DNA of 5,730 nt from contig JBEKEO010000202.1 in NCBI GenBank assembly GCA_050013795.1, positions 1 to 5,730 of the forward strand, given 5' to 3'. The notes below the pieces were generated by a model. The model was not told where the DNA came from and did no database searches. It saw only the letters and a program-made list of their open reading frames with translations. A program made the translations under genes and the position numbers. The DNA is from CAWHOW01 sp050013795. GTDB lineage: Bacteria; Bacteroidota; Bacteroidia; Bacteroidales; CG2-30-32-10. The stretch's first letter is position 1. Every line of letters begins with the position of its first letter. This document shows, in pieces, positions 1 through 5,730 of this stretch.

Positions 1-151
1 TACTGTCGTTCACATTAAAGATGGCATATTCGGGAATAAAAGGGAGCATATCCCTGTCGTATAAATAGAAAAAATTATGGGATGCCATTCTGGCAACATG
101 GCAAGAAACAAGGGAAGCAATCAATATAACAGCAACGATGAGCCTCTTCAT
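1..151 (-). CDS. Partial N-terminus of a lipoprotein, gene runs off the left edge
   Basis: Reading leftward from an ATG at 151-149, an open frame of 50 codons continues to the window edge without a stop. The peptide begins MKRLIVAVILIASLVSC: two basic residues, a hydrophobic stretch and a lipobox L14-V15-S16-C17, so it should be exported, cleaved by signal peptidase II and lipidated at Cys17. The mature part starts HVARMASHNFFYLYDRD and continues into an aromatic-rich, probably beta-structured segment. The start is supported by its ATGA overlap with the stop codon of rmuC (positions 148-151), which implies co-transcription and translational coupling. The visible part is too short to assign a function. 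The tyrosine-rich opening loosely recalls Bacteroidota lipoproteins of the GWxTD-domain type, but that is a guess from memory and the defining motif would lie outside the window. Confidence 0.72.
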   Translation of the reverse strand, partial: MKRLIVAVILIASLVSCHVARMASHNFFYLYDRDMLPFIPEYAIFNVNDS

Positions 152-1524
152 TCTTTTTCTTCGGGTAAGATATTTTCGGCTTCTTCGCTGTAATTTTCCG
201 GCAGCCGCTTTGAAGTTTTAATTCCTAGTTTACGCATGCTTTCTGCTTTACCGACCAGATTGCCAGTTCCTGTTTTAAGCTTCTTCATGGCTTCTTCGTA
301 GGTTTCATTCAGGGTGCCAATATTCTTTCCAAGCTTTTCAAGGTCGTTCACAAAGCCAACGAACTTATCATACAAAGCTCCACCTTGTCGTGCTATTTCA
401 ATAGCGTTCTTTGTTTGGTTTTCCTGTTTCCAGATAGAAGCAATGGTTTTCAATGTTGCAAACAATGTAGAAGGACTAACAATAACTATCCTGCTTTCCC
501 ATGCATCATTAAACAACTGCTGATCGGCTTGCACAGCAACCCCGAAAGATGATTCTATCGGAATAAAAAGGAGAACGAAATCCGGCGAGTTCATATCCTT
601 TGCCGACTGGTAATTTTTCGCACTTAATTCTTTTATATGGTTACGAATGGAAAGAAGATGTTCTTTCATGTATTGCTTCCGTTCCTCTTCATCCGTAGCA
701 TTCACATATTTCTCATAAGCCACTAGCGAAACTTTGGACTCAATTATCACATGCTTTTTATCAGGGAGAAATATTACAACGTCTGGTTGTAAACGCTTAC
801 CTTCGTCGCTTTCCGTGCTGAACTGTGTCTGATATTCCATCCCATTGGTAAGACCTGAGCGTTCGAGTAATTTCTCAAGCACCATTTCACCCCAGTTTCC
901 CTGTTTCTTCGAATCGCCTTTTAATGCTTTAGTAAGGTTATTCGCGTCTTCGCTAATTTTATTATTAAGATCGAAAAGTTTTCTTACTTCCGCCCGAAGG
1001 TCAACTTTATCACGCAGTTCCTTATCATAGGCTTCATTCACTTTCTTTTCAAAATCTACTATCTTTTCCTTCAATGGATTCAGTATTTCACCCATACTCT
1101 TTAACCCTGACTGAGCAAATTCCTGCGTATGTGTCTTCAATATCTTATTCGCAATATTTTCAAACTCAGTAGAAAACTTTTTCTGGAGTTCTTCCATTTC
1201 GGCTTTCTGTGTGTTAAGCTTTTCAAGCAGGTTCTTGAATTCGGTTTCGGCTTTCGAAAGGCGGTTACTTTGCTGAAGTGTTTTTTCTTTTTCCTGTTTC
1301 AGTTCTTCGGTGATAAGTTGCAGTTCTTCTTTCGCTTTATTAAAGCGTTCCTCAGCTATGCTTTTAGCTTTGTCAGTTTCAAAAATAACAGTATCCTTTT
1401 CTTTGGTAATGTTGTAAAGCTGTTGTTGCAAATCAGTAGTAGATGTATTATTTTTGGTTCTGACAAATAACCATGCAATTACAAATCCTATTATTATACC
1501 TGCTATTAAAAAAACAAATCCCAT
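148..1524 (-). CDS. rmuC: RmuC family protein (DNA recombination/rearrangement-limiting, membrane-anchored)
   Basis: The product is a 458-residue RmuC homologue, close in size to the E. coli protein (about 475). In E. coli, rmuC mutations raise the rate of inversions at short inverted repeats; the biochemical activity is presumed to be nucleolytic. Residues about 3-21 form one hydrophobic N-terminal helix, and residues about 30-135 are a Lys/Glu/Gln-rich coiled coil. The RmuC domain spans about 140-435. It holds the conserved NWGE (210-213), PDVVIFLP (247-254) and IIESKVSL (260-267), a PD-(D/E)xK-like arrangement with D248, E262 and K264 as candidate metal and catalytic residues. It is followed by FVLLFIPIESSF (316-327) and VSPSTLFATLKTI (349-361). 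All signature segments are intact. The start is ATG at 1524-1522, which places the membrane helix at the extreme N-terminus; no clear Shine-Dalgarno is visible. The TGA stop overlaps the next gene's ATG. The family assignment is firm; the enzymatic detail is inference. Confidence 0.95.
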   Translation of the reverse strand: MGFVFLIAGIIIGFVIAWLFVRTKNNTSTTDLQQQLYNITKEKDTVIFETDKAKSIAEERFNKAKEELQLITEELKQEKEKTLQQSNRLSKAETEFKNLLEKLNTQKAEMEELQKKFSTEFENIANKILKTHTQEFAQSGLKSMGEILNPLKEKIVDFEKKVNEAYDKELRDKVDLRAEVRKLFDLNNKISEDANNLTKALKGDSKKQGNWGEMVLEKLLERSGLTNGMEYQTQFSTESDEGKRLQPDVVIFLPDKKHVIIESKVSLVAYEKYVNATDEEERKQYMKEHLLSIRNHIKELSAKNYQSAKDMNSPDFVLLFIPIESSFGVAVQADQQLFNDAWESRIVIVSPSTLFATLKTIASIWKQENQTKNAIEIARQGGALYDKFVGFVNDLEKLGKNIGTLNETYEEAMKKLKTGTGNLVGKAESMRKLGIKTSKRLPENYSEEAENILPEEKE

Positions 1525-1560
1525 AATCTTAATTTCATATGACGGTAAAATTAAAACAAT

Positions 1561-1591
1561 TTTGCATATTTCTAAAAATCTTGTAGGTTTG
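1561..1591 (+). promoter_or_regulatory. Bacteroidota-type promoter for the plus-strand GT-C/TPR gene
   Basis: TTTG at 1561-1564 and TAGGTTTG at 1584-1591 match the Bacteroidota primary sigma-factor consensus (-33 TTTG, -7 TAnnTTTG) exactly, with a 19-bp spacer. Transcription should begin roughly 5-8 bases after 1591, giving a leader of about 25 bases to the ATG at 1622. The element lies in the only divergent gap of the window and points toward the plus-strand gene. The match is seen directly; its activity is inferred. Confidence 0.7.
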
Positions 1592-1615
1592 AACTCTTAA
1601 ATCAGTTTGCATATT
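1561..1615 (+). repeat. Pair of 10-bp direct repeats (TTTGCATATT) bracketing the promoter
   Basis: TTTGCATATT occurs at 1561-1570 and again at 1606-1615, with starts 45 bp apart. The first copy includes the -33 element. The second lies about ten bases after the expected transcription start, between that start and the ATG at 1622. Such placement would suit an operator pair, but in AT-rich intergenic DNA a 10-bp repeat can also arise by chance. No regulator is encoded nearby. Confidence 0.4.
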
Positions 1616-1621
1616 CAAGAC

Positions 1622-3319
1622 ATGCAAAAACCAAAGCATAATACAAGTATAAAAGTCAATCCTAAGAAGCCCGTTATTGTGAGCAACGACAAGCTAAACG
1701 GGAAATGGATAGCCATTATCATTGCAATGCTTGTTGCTACATATATTGTTTATACTCCTGCATTAAAAAATACGCTGACAGGTTGGGATGATAAGAACTA
1801 TATCACCATTGATAAGGACATACAGAAATTAGATGCTGCTCATATTGCTAAGATATTTGCATTAAAAACAGCATGTATTATGGGCATGGGAAATTACCAC
1901 CCACTTACCATGCTATCGTATGCTATTGAATATAGTTATGATAAGCTAAACCCGAGGGTTTATCACACTACTAATATAATTCTACATCTAATAAATACTT
2001 TACTTGTTTTTCTTTTTATTCGTTTGCTGGCACGAAGTAATATCATCGCTTTTATAACGGCTTTGCTTTTTGCCATTCACACCATGCACGTTGAAAGCGT
2101 GGCATGGGTAGCAGAAAGAAAAGACTTACTTTATGTTCTTTTCGAAATTGCCGCGCTCTTTGCTTATACATGGTATATACGCAACACACAGAAACGAAAG
2201 ATGTTTTACTTGCTGGCTATAATATTGTTTGCATGTTCTATTTTAAGTAAAGCTATGGCAGTATCTATGGCGGTTATTCTGCCACTTATTGATTATTATT
2301 CAGGAAGGAAATTGATTGATAAGAAAGTTATTTTAGAAAAGATTCCCTTCTTTCTTATTGCCCTAATTTTTGGTATTCTTGCCTATACCGCCCAGAAACA
2401 GACAAAAGCCATCGTCTTTACCGACTATTCTTTATACGACCGCATACTGTTTGCGGCTTACGGGGTAACAACTTATTTGTGGAAAAGCCAGCTGCCAATA
2501 AACCTGTCTTGCTTTTACGATTATCCTCTTAAAAGAACTTACGGATGGTATATTGTTTATGCAATAATTGTCTTGGCATTATGCTGGCTGGTATATAAAT
2601 CAGTAAAACATACTCGTATTATTCTTTTCGGCATGTTGTTCTTTATTTTCTCTCTCGTCATGATATTGCAGATAATACCTGTAGGAGGGGCTATCATCGC
2701 CGACAGGTACACTTATATAGCATACATTGGCTTGTTTTTCATGATAGGGCATGGCATTGATTACGTCTGGAAAAACAAGACACCGAAATTTAAAATCCTT
2801 AAACCCGCACTGACTATCATTCTTTCGGTCTTTATTTTATGTCTTGCAATCGGAACATACCAGCGCTGCAAAGTGTGGAAAGATACTTTAAGCATTTGGA
2901 ATGATGCACTTGAAAAATACCCTTCAACCATTAAAGGTTATAACGGCCGTGGCGATGCTTATAACGAAAAGCATCAATACAAGCTTGCCATAAAAGATTT
3001 TGACAAAGCCCTTGAAATGAAAGTGGATTATTCGGATGCTTATTATAATCGTGGTTTGGCCTATTACTGGCTGGGAAAAGAAGCCCAGGATGCCGGTAAA
3101 ACCGCTACTGCATTACCATTATATTATAAGGCGATAAGCGACGACAGCCTCGCTATTAAATACAGTCCCGATTTAGCCTGTGCTTATTTTAATCGTTCGG
3201 GGAATTATTACACCATAGGCAAATTCAAACCTGCACTGGAAGATGCTTTAAAAGCCAAAGAACTAGGCTATGAAGTGGATTCATTATATGTTAAAGCTTT
3301 AAAGAGAAACATTAAATAG
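1622..3319 (+). CDS. Multi-pass membrane GT-C-like protein with C-terminal TPRs (bacterial TMTC/PMT-like)
   Basis: The product is a 565-residue integral membrane protein from ATG at 1622. Roughly ten or eleven hydrophobic helices fill residues 28-411, starting at about 28-46. They are followed by a soluble region of about 150 residues with TPR-like repeats (about 438-471, a second near 472-515 interrupted by an Ala/Lys-rich insertion, and 519-552). The first extracytoplasmic loop has TGWDDKNYI (53-61), whose Asp pair sits where PMT/TMTC-type GT-C enzymes keep acidic catalytic residues. Further hallmarks are NYHPLTMLSYAIEY (91-104), HVESVAWVAERKDLLY (156-171) and GGAIIADRYTYIA (355-367). This combination is typical of bacterial proteins related to eukaryotic TMTC O-mannosyltransferases. 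A lipid-linked sugar donor and a periplasmic protein or glycan acceptor are plausible but unproven. A TTG at 1607 is in frame, but it would lie only about ten bases after the predicted transcription start, so the ATG is preferred. The gene has its own promoter and no same-strand neighbour. Confidence 0.85.
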   Translation: MQKPKHNTSIKVNPKKPVIVSNDKLNGKWIAIIIAMLVATYIVYTPALKNTLTGWDDKNYITIDKDIQKLDAAHIAKIFALKTACIMGMGNYHPLTMLSYAIEYSYDKLNPRVYHTTNIILHLINTLLVFLFIRLLARSNIIAFITALLFAIHTMHVESVAWVAERKDLLYVLFEIAALFAYTWYIRNTQKRKMFYLLAIILFACSILSKAMAVSMAVILPLIDYYSGRKLIDKKVILEKIPFFLIALIFGILAYTAQKQTKAIVFTDYSLYDRILFAAYGVTTYLWKSQLPINLSCFYDYPLKRTYGWYIVYAIIVLALCWLVYKSVKHTRIILFGMLFFIFSLVMILQIIPVGGAIIADRYTYIAYIGLFFMIGHGIDYVWKNKTPKFKILKPALTIILSVFILCLAIGTYQRCKVWKDTLSIWNDALEKYPSTIKGYNGRGDAYNEKHQYKLAIKDFDKALEMKVDYSDAYYNRGLAYYWLGKEAQDAGKTATALPLYYKAISDDSLAIKYSPDLACAYFNRSGNYYTIGKFKPALEDALKAKELGYEVDSLYVKALKRNIK

Positions 3320-3365
3320 CCATATTTAAAACAACAATTGTATAATTAAGTTTCAAATTAAAGCA

Positions 3366-5135
3366 TCAGAAATAATTCACTATTCCAAATGATATTTTTG
3401 CCTGCTTAAAAATAATAGGATTGTTAAACTGCTTGCCCAATGCATAGCTAAGCGAAAATATTCCTGCTTTTGTTTCGAACGAAACTCCTACTCCAAAACC
3501 ATAAGGAGTATCATGCACAAATTTTTTCACAGCCTTACTTTCGTAATATGCACCATTCCAGAAAGCAAAGAGATAGGAGTTTTGTTCAAAGATAAAGTGG
3601 TATTCAACAGTCCCAATACCGTATGTGGAAGCATAAATAGATACTTCATCAAAACCTCTTAATGTATTAAGTCCTCCTATTCTAAAAAATTCATTTTCAA
3701 ACATGTCTTTCCCCTGCAATGAAGCAGCATTTAATCCAAGTTTGATAGCTGATTTTGTGAAAAGAGGTATGTAAAAGTTAAGCAAAGCGGTAAATTTATA
3801 TTGAGTGCTATTAAGCTTTATCGTATTGTACAATGTATCATTAATGGCAGAATTCTTATGTATTTGCATAGTACCAACACTTCCGGAAATTAACATATCA
3901 TAACCTCTGCGCGGGTTATACAGGTAGTCGAGGTTTTGAAGTTTGTATTCAATCCCGTACATATTTGAACTTATATCCAAAATATTAGGCAATGCAGTTG
4001 CATCTTTATATTGAGAAGTGCTTATCAGCGAAGTAGTCTGATTTTCATAAAAAGGTTTTATATAATTATTCCCTGTAAAATTGTAACGTATTCCAATGCT
4101 GGTTTGGAGATTCAAATAAAGAGTGTCATCCTTATATAAATTGAATTTAAAATCAAAGCCAAAAGGGGTTTTAAAAAGATATGGATAAACAAAACCGGTA
4201 TTCAGTTGCTGTGTGCGCGGTTGAAGTTTCTGCCAGTTTAAATCTATCATTTCACCCTTGTAAAAAGAATTTATCAGATTAAGAGTTACCTGCCCTGTAA
4301 CCATCAGCTTTCCTGACGTTTGTGGTGTTCCTAACGTTTGGGCATTTGGGGCAACCCCAATTATTCCATCAGCCTGACTGCTTTTTTTCTTTTCCGCAAA
4401 AATTACTATAGTAGCTTTATTATTATTGAAAATGATATTGAAGGGTCTTATTTCCTTCATAAACTGCAACTCTTTTATTCTTTTTGAAATATCAGCCACC
4501 CTTGATTCATTATATAAATCGCCGGGTTTTATTCCTAAATAATTATATAAGTATGTTTTTGAAAGCTTAACTTTTCCACGAAGCACTACACTATCAATTA
4601 CAATCATTTTATTTTTAGATATATTTAACGAAGCAGTAATACTGCTGTCAGTAAATGAAAAAGTATCCAATTTCACCGAAGCAAATGGATAACCATTATT
4701 TTCACAATACTTTATAATTTTTTCATTCAGCATTGAAACATCGCGATAATCAACATGCTTCCCATTGAATATTTTTTCTTTGTACCCCGCCTCTTGTAAC
4801 AAAGCATCCCCAACATTTCCTTTCTTTAATTTTACCCATAAATATTTTTTACCTATATTCAAATATGAAGAGATTTTATTAGAATCTTTTTTCACAATAC
4901 TGTCAACAGAAGCAGTTATGTATCCATCATTCCATAAAGTGTGCAATAAATTCTTCACTTCCTGCTTTCGCGATAAAGTGTCTTTAAATTCCTTTTTAAA
5001 AGAATATTTATTCAATATTGACTTCTGTTCATTATTTACAATAATATTCAAAAGGTATGTCTTTTGGCAGAACACAAGAGAACAATAAAGCATTGTAAAA
5101 AGAAGCAGATAATATTTCAGAATAGGATATTTCAA
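3366..5135 (-). CDS. TamA-sized Omp85 (BamA/TamA family) outer-membrane protein with three POTRA-like domains
   Basis: The product is a 589-residue outer-membrane beta-barrel protein. Residues 1-23 form a signal peptide (Lys2 and Lys7, then a hydrophobic run) with likely cleavage before Gln24; the LVFC sequence lacks the small -1 residue of a lipobox. Three POTRA-like units follow: about 25-105 (with DGYITASVDSI, 70-80), 106-175 (with NNGYPFASVKLDTF, 146-159) and 176-249, the last being the most typical (GIKPGDLYNESR, 201-212). The barrel spans about 253-589, enough for 16 strands. It includes NPRRGYD (407-413), the Omp85 loop-6 signature GGLNTLRGFDE with RGF at 493-495, and a C-terminal Phe that fits the BAM recognition signal. 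Length and three POTRAs match TamA (577 in E. coli) rather than the larger BamA. The start is a TTG at 5135-5133: an in-frame TAA lies three codons upstream (5144-5142), and the first ATG (5093) would destroy the signal peptide. The gene follows ung after 45 bp. Its role in outer-membrane protein or envelope biogenesis is inferred; substrate and partner are unknown. Confidence 0.9.
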   Translation of the reverse strand: MKYPILKYYLLLFTMLYCSLVFCQKTYLLNIIVNNEQKSILNKYSFKKEFKDTLSRKQEVKNLLHTLWNDGYITASVDSIVKKDSNKISSYLNIGKKYLWVKLKKGNVGDALLQEAGYKEKIFNGKHVDYRDVSMLNEKIIKYCENNGYPFASVKLDTFSFTDSSITASLNISKNKMIVIDSVVLRGKVKLSKTYLYNYLGIKPGDLYNESRVADISKRIKELQFMKEIRPFNIIFNNNKATIVIFAEKKKSSQADGIIGVAPNAQTLGTPQTSGKLMVTGQVTLNLINSFYKGEMIDLNWQKLQPRTQQLNTGFVYPYLFKTPFGFDFKFNLYKDDTLYLNLQTSIGIRYNFTGNNYIKPFYENQTTSLISTSQYKDATALPNILDISSNMYGIEYKLQNLDYLYNPRRGYDMLISGSVGTMQIHKNSAINDTLYNTIKLNSTQYKFTALLNFYIPLFTKSAIKLGLNAASLQGKDMFENEFFRIGGLNTLRGFDEVSIYASTYGIGTVEYHFIFEQNSYLFAFWNGAYYESKAVKKFVHDTPYGFGVGVSFETKAGIFSLSYALGKQFNNPIIFKQAKISFGIVNYF

Positions 5136-5147
5136 ATTCTTTTATTT

Positions 5148-5196
5148 TACTAAGAACTATGAACCAATAACTCCCAACTACTAACTACAAATTCCC
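5148..5196. repeat. Degenerate 7-bp tandem repeat, about seven units, between ung and the Omp85 gene
   Basis: On the plus strand, seven consecutive heptamers fit a loose AACTAnn consensus in exact 7-bp register, for example AACTATG (5155-5161), AACTCCC (5169-5175), AACTACT (5176-5182) and AACTACA (5183-5189). The outermost units (5148-5154 and 5190-5196) are more diverged. The array fills most of the 45-bp gap and extends across the ung stop codon (5183-5181) into its last codons. Read on the coding strand, the unit resembles TAGTTnn. Such heptamer arrays recall the short tandemly repeated sequences known from cyanobacteria; the link is by resemblance only. Its function is unknown. Confidence 0.6.
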
Positions 5197-5730
5197 CAAT
5201 TTATTTCTTCTTTCCCCATCTGTTTAAGTAATTCATTTGTTTTTGAAAAATGTTTACAACCAAAAAAACCATTATATGCAGAAAAAGGTGAGGGGTGAGC
5301 TGCCTTTAGAATATGATGTTTGGAAACATCTATAAGCTTTTGTTTTGCTTGTGCAAATGCTCCCCATAATATAAATATTAACCCATCTCTTTCATCTGAT
5401 AATGCACGAATCACGGCATCAGTAAAATTTTCCCAACCTTTATTCTGATGCGAACCTGCCTGGCTTGCCCTTACAGTAAGTGTAGCATTAAGCAACAGCA
5501 CTCCCTGATCAGCCCATTTCTCTAAATTACCACTTGTTGGAATTTTTACTCCCAAATCATCATGAAGTTCTTTAAAAATGTTAACAAGTGAAGGTGGTTT
5601 GTTTATTCCATCGTTGACTGAAAAACATAATCCGTTGGCCTGTCCTTTCCCATGATAAGGATCCTGCCCTATAATTACTACTTTAACATTGTTAAAAGGA
5701 GTATGATTAAAAGCAGAAAAAATCTGAGGA
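5181..5730 (-). CDS. ung: Uracil-DNA glycosylase (family 1, Ung), N-terminus beyond the right edge
   Basis: This enzyme removes uracil from DNA to start base-excision repair. The window holds 182 C-terminal residues of an expected 220-230. The frame stays open to the window edge, so about 40 N-terminal residues are missing; the internal TTG at 5555 is not the start. Family-1 motifs appear in order. GQDPYHG (visible residues 21-27, Asp codon at 5663-5661) contains the water-activating Asp and the Tyr that excludes thymine. GLCFSV and PPSL follow, then GVLLLN (76-81), whose Asn reads uracil, then ILWG, and HPSPFSA (145-151) with the catalytic His, then GFFGCKHFSKTNELL. The DNA-intercalating Leu of the usual HPSPLS is Phe here. 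The C-terminus ends GICS after the conserved INW; these last codons lie in a 7-bp repeat array. The Omp85 gene begins 45 bp downstream without a recognisable promoter between them, so co-transcription is likely. The identification is secure. Confidence 0.97.
   Translation of the reverse strand, partial: PQIFSAFNHTPFNNVKVVIIGQDPYHGKGQANGLCFSVNDGINKPPSLVNIFKELHDDLGVKIPTSGNLEKWADQGVLLLNATLTVRASQAGSHQNKGWENFTDAVIRALSDERDGLIFILWGAFAQAKQKLIDVSKHHILKAAHPSPFSAYNGFFGCKHFSKTNELLKQMGKEEINWGICS

Noticed and set aside
314..1470. Three plus-strand open frames (314-523, 845-1030, 1129-1470) opposite rmuC
   Set aside because: They are antisense to an intact, well-conserved gene. Their Phe/Leu/Ser-rich products are what the complement of a Lys/Glu-rich coiled-coil gene yields, and no start signal or family motif is present.
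1546..1553. Possible minus-strand promoter for rmuC (TAATTTTA with a TTTA 19 bp upstream)
   Set aside because: Both elements lack the final G of the Bacteroidota consensus, so in AT-rich DNA the match is too weak to annotate.
3291..3302. Perfect 12-bp palindrome TTAAAGCTTTAA
   Set aside because: It lies inside the coding end of the GT-C/TPR gene, is composed of common Leu/Lys/Ala codons, and has no partner elsewhere in the window.
3320..3365. Bidirectional terminator in the convergent gap
   Set aside because: The 46-bp gap is AT-rich and offers only short, mismatched AT pairings (such as TTAA/TTAA around 3346-3361), with no GC-rich stem or following T-run.
4765..5088. Plus-strand open frame of 107 codons opposite the Omp85 gene
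   Set aside because: It is antisense to the signal-peptide and POTRA coding region, and its product shows no recognisable features.
5181..5555. Short ung of 124 residues starting at the TTG at 5555
   Set aside because: The frame continues open to the right edge and encodes the catalytic GQDPYHG segment, so the gene is simply cut by the window rather than truncated.

Overview
The window looks like chromosomal DNA from an AT-rich member of the Bacteroidota. Three things point there: a near-ideal Bacteroidota promoter (TTTG, 19 bp, TAGGTTTG) in the only divergent intergenic gap, the absence of clear Shine-Dalgarno sequences before the starts, and the style of the proteins (a small three-POTRA Omp85 protein ending in Phe, a lipoprotein with an LVSC lipobox, a Bacteroidota-like Ung). 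This assignment is inference; there is no rRNA or other marker gene in the window.

Layout, left to right. Positions 1-151 (minus) hold the first 50 codons of a lipoprotein gene that runs off the left edge. Its ATG overlaps the stop codon of rmuC (148-1524, minus) by four bases, so the two are probably translationally coupled. The gap 1525-1621 is divergent and carries the promoter of the only plus-strand gene, plus a 10-bp direct repeat. That gene (1622-3319) encodes a multi-pass membrane protein with C-terminal TPRs, resembling bacterial relatives of the TMTC/PMT-type GT-C glycosyltransferases. It converges on a TamA-sized Omp85 outer-membrane protein gene (3366-5135, minus) across 46 bp with no convincing terminator. 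Upstream of that lies a 45-bp gap carrying a degenerate 7-bp tandem repeat, and then the uracil-DNA glycosylase gene ung (5181-5730, minus), whose N-terminus is cut off by the right edge.

The genes do not form one obvious pathway. Two concern DNA maintenance (rmuC, ung) and three concern the envelope (lipoprotein, GT-C/TPR protein, Omp85). The closely spaced minus-strand pairs ung/Omp85 and rmuC/lipoprotein are probably each co-transcribed, while the plus-strand gene is a single-gene unit. I see no mobile element, CRISPR array, RNA gene or defence system, and nothing that amounts to a previously undescribed system. The points most worth checking are the 7-bp repeat that reaches into the ung stop codon, the Phe in the Ung leucine-loop position, and two start-codon questions.
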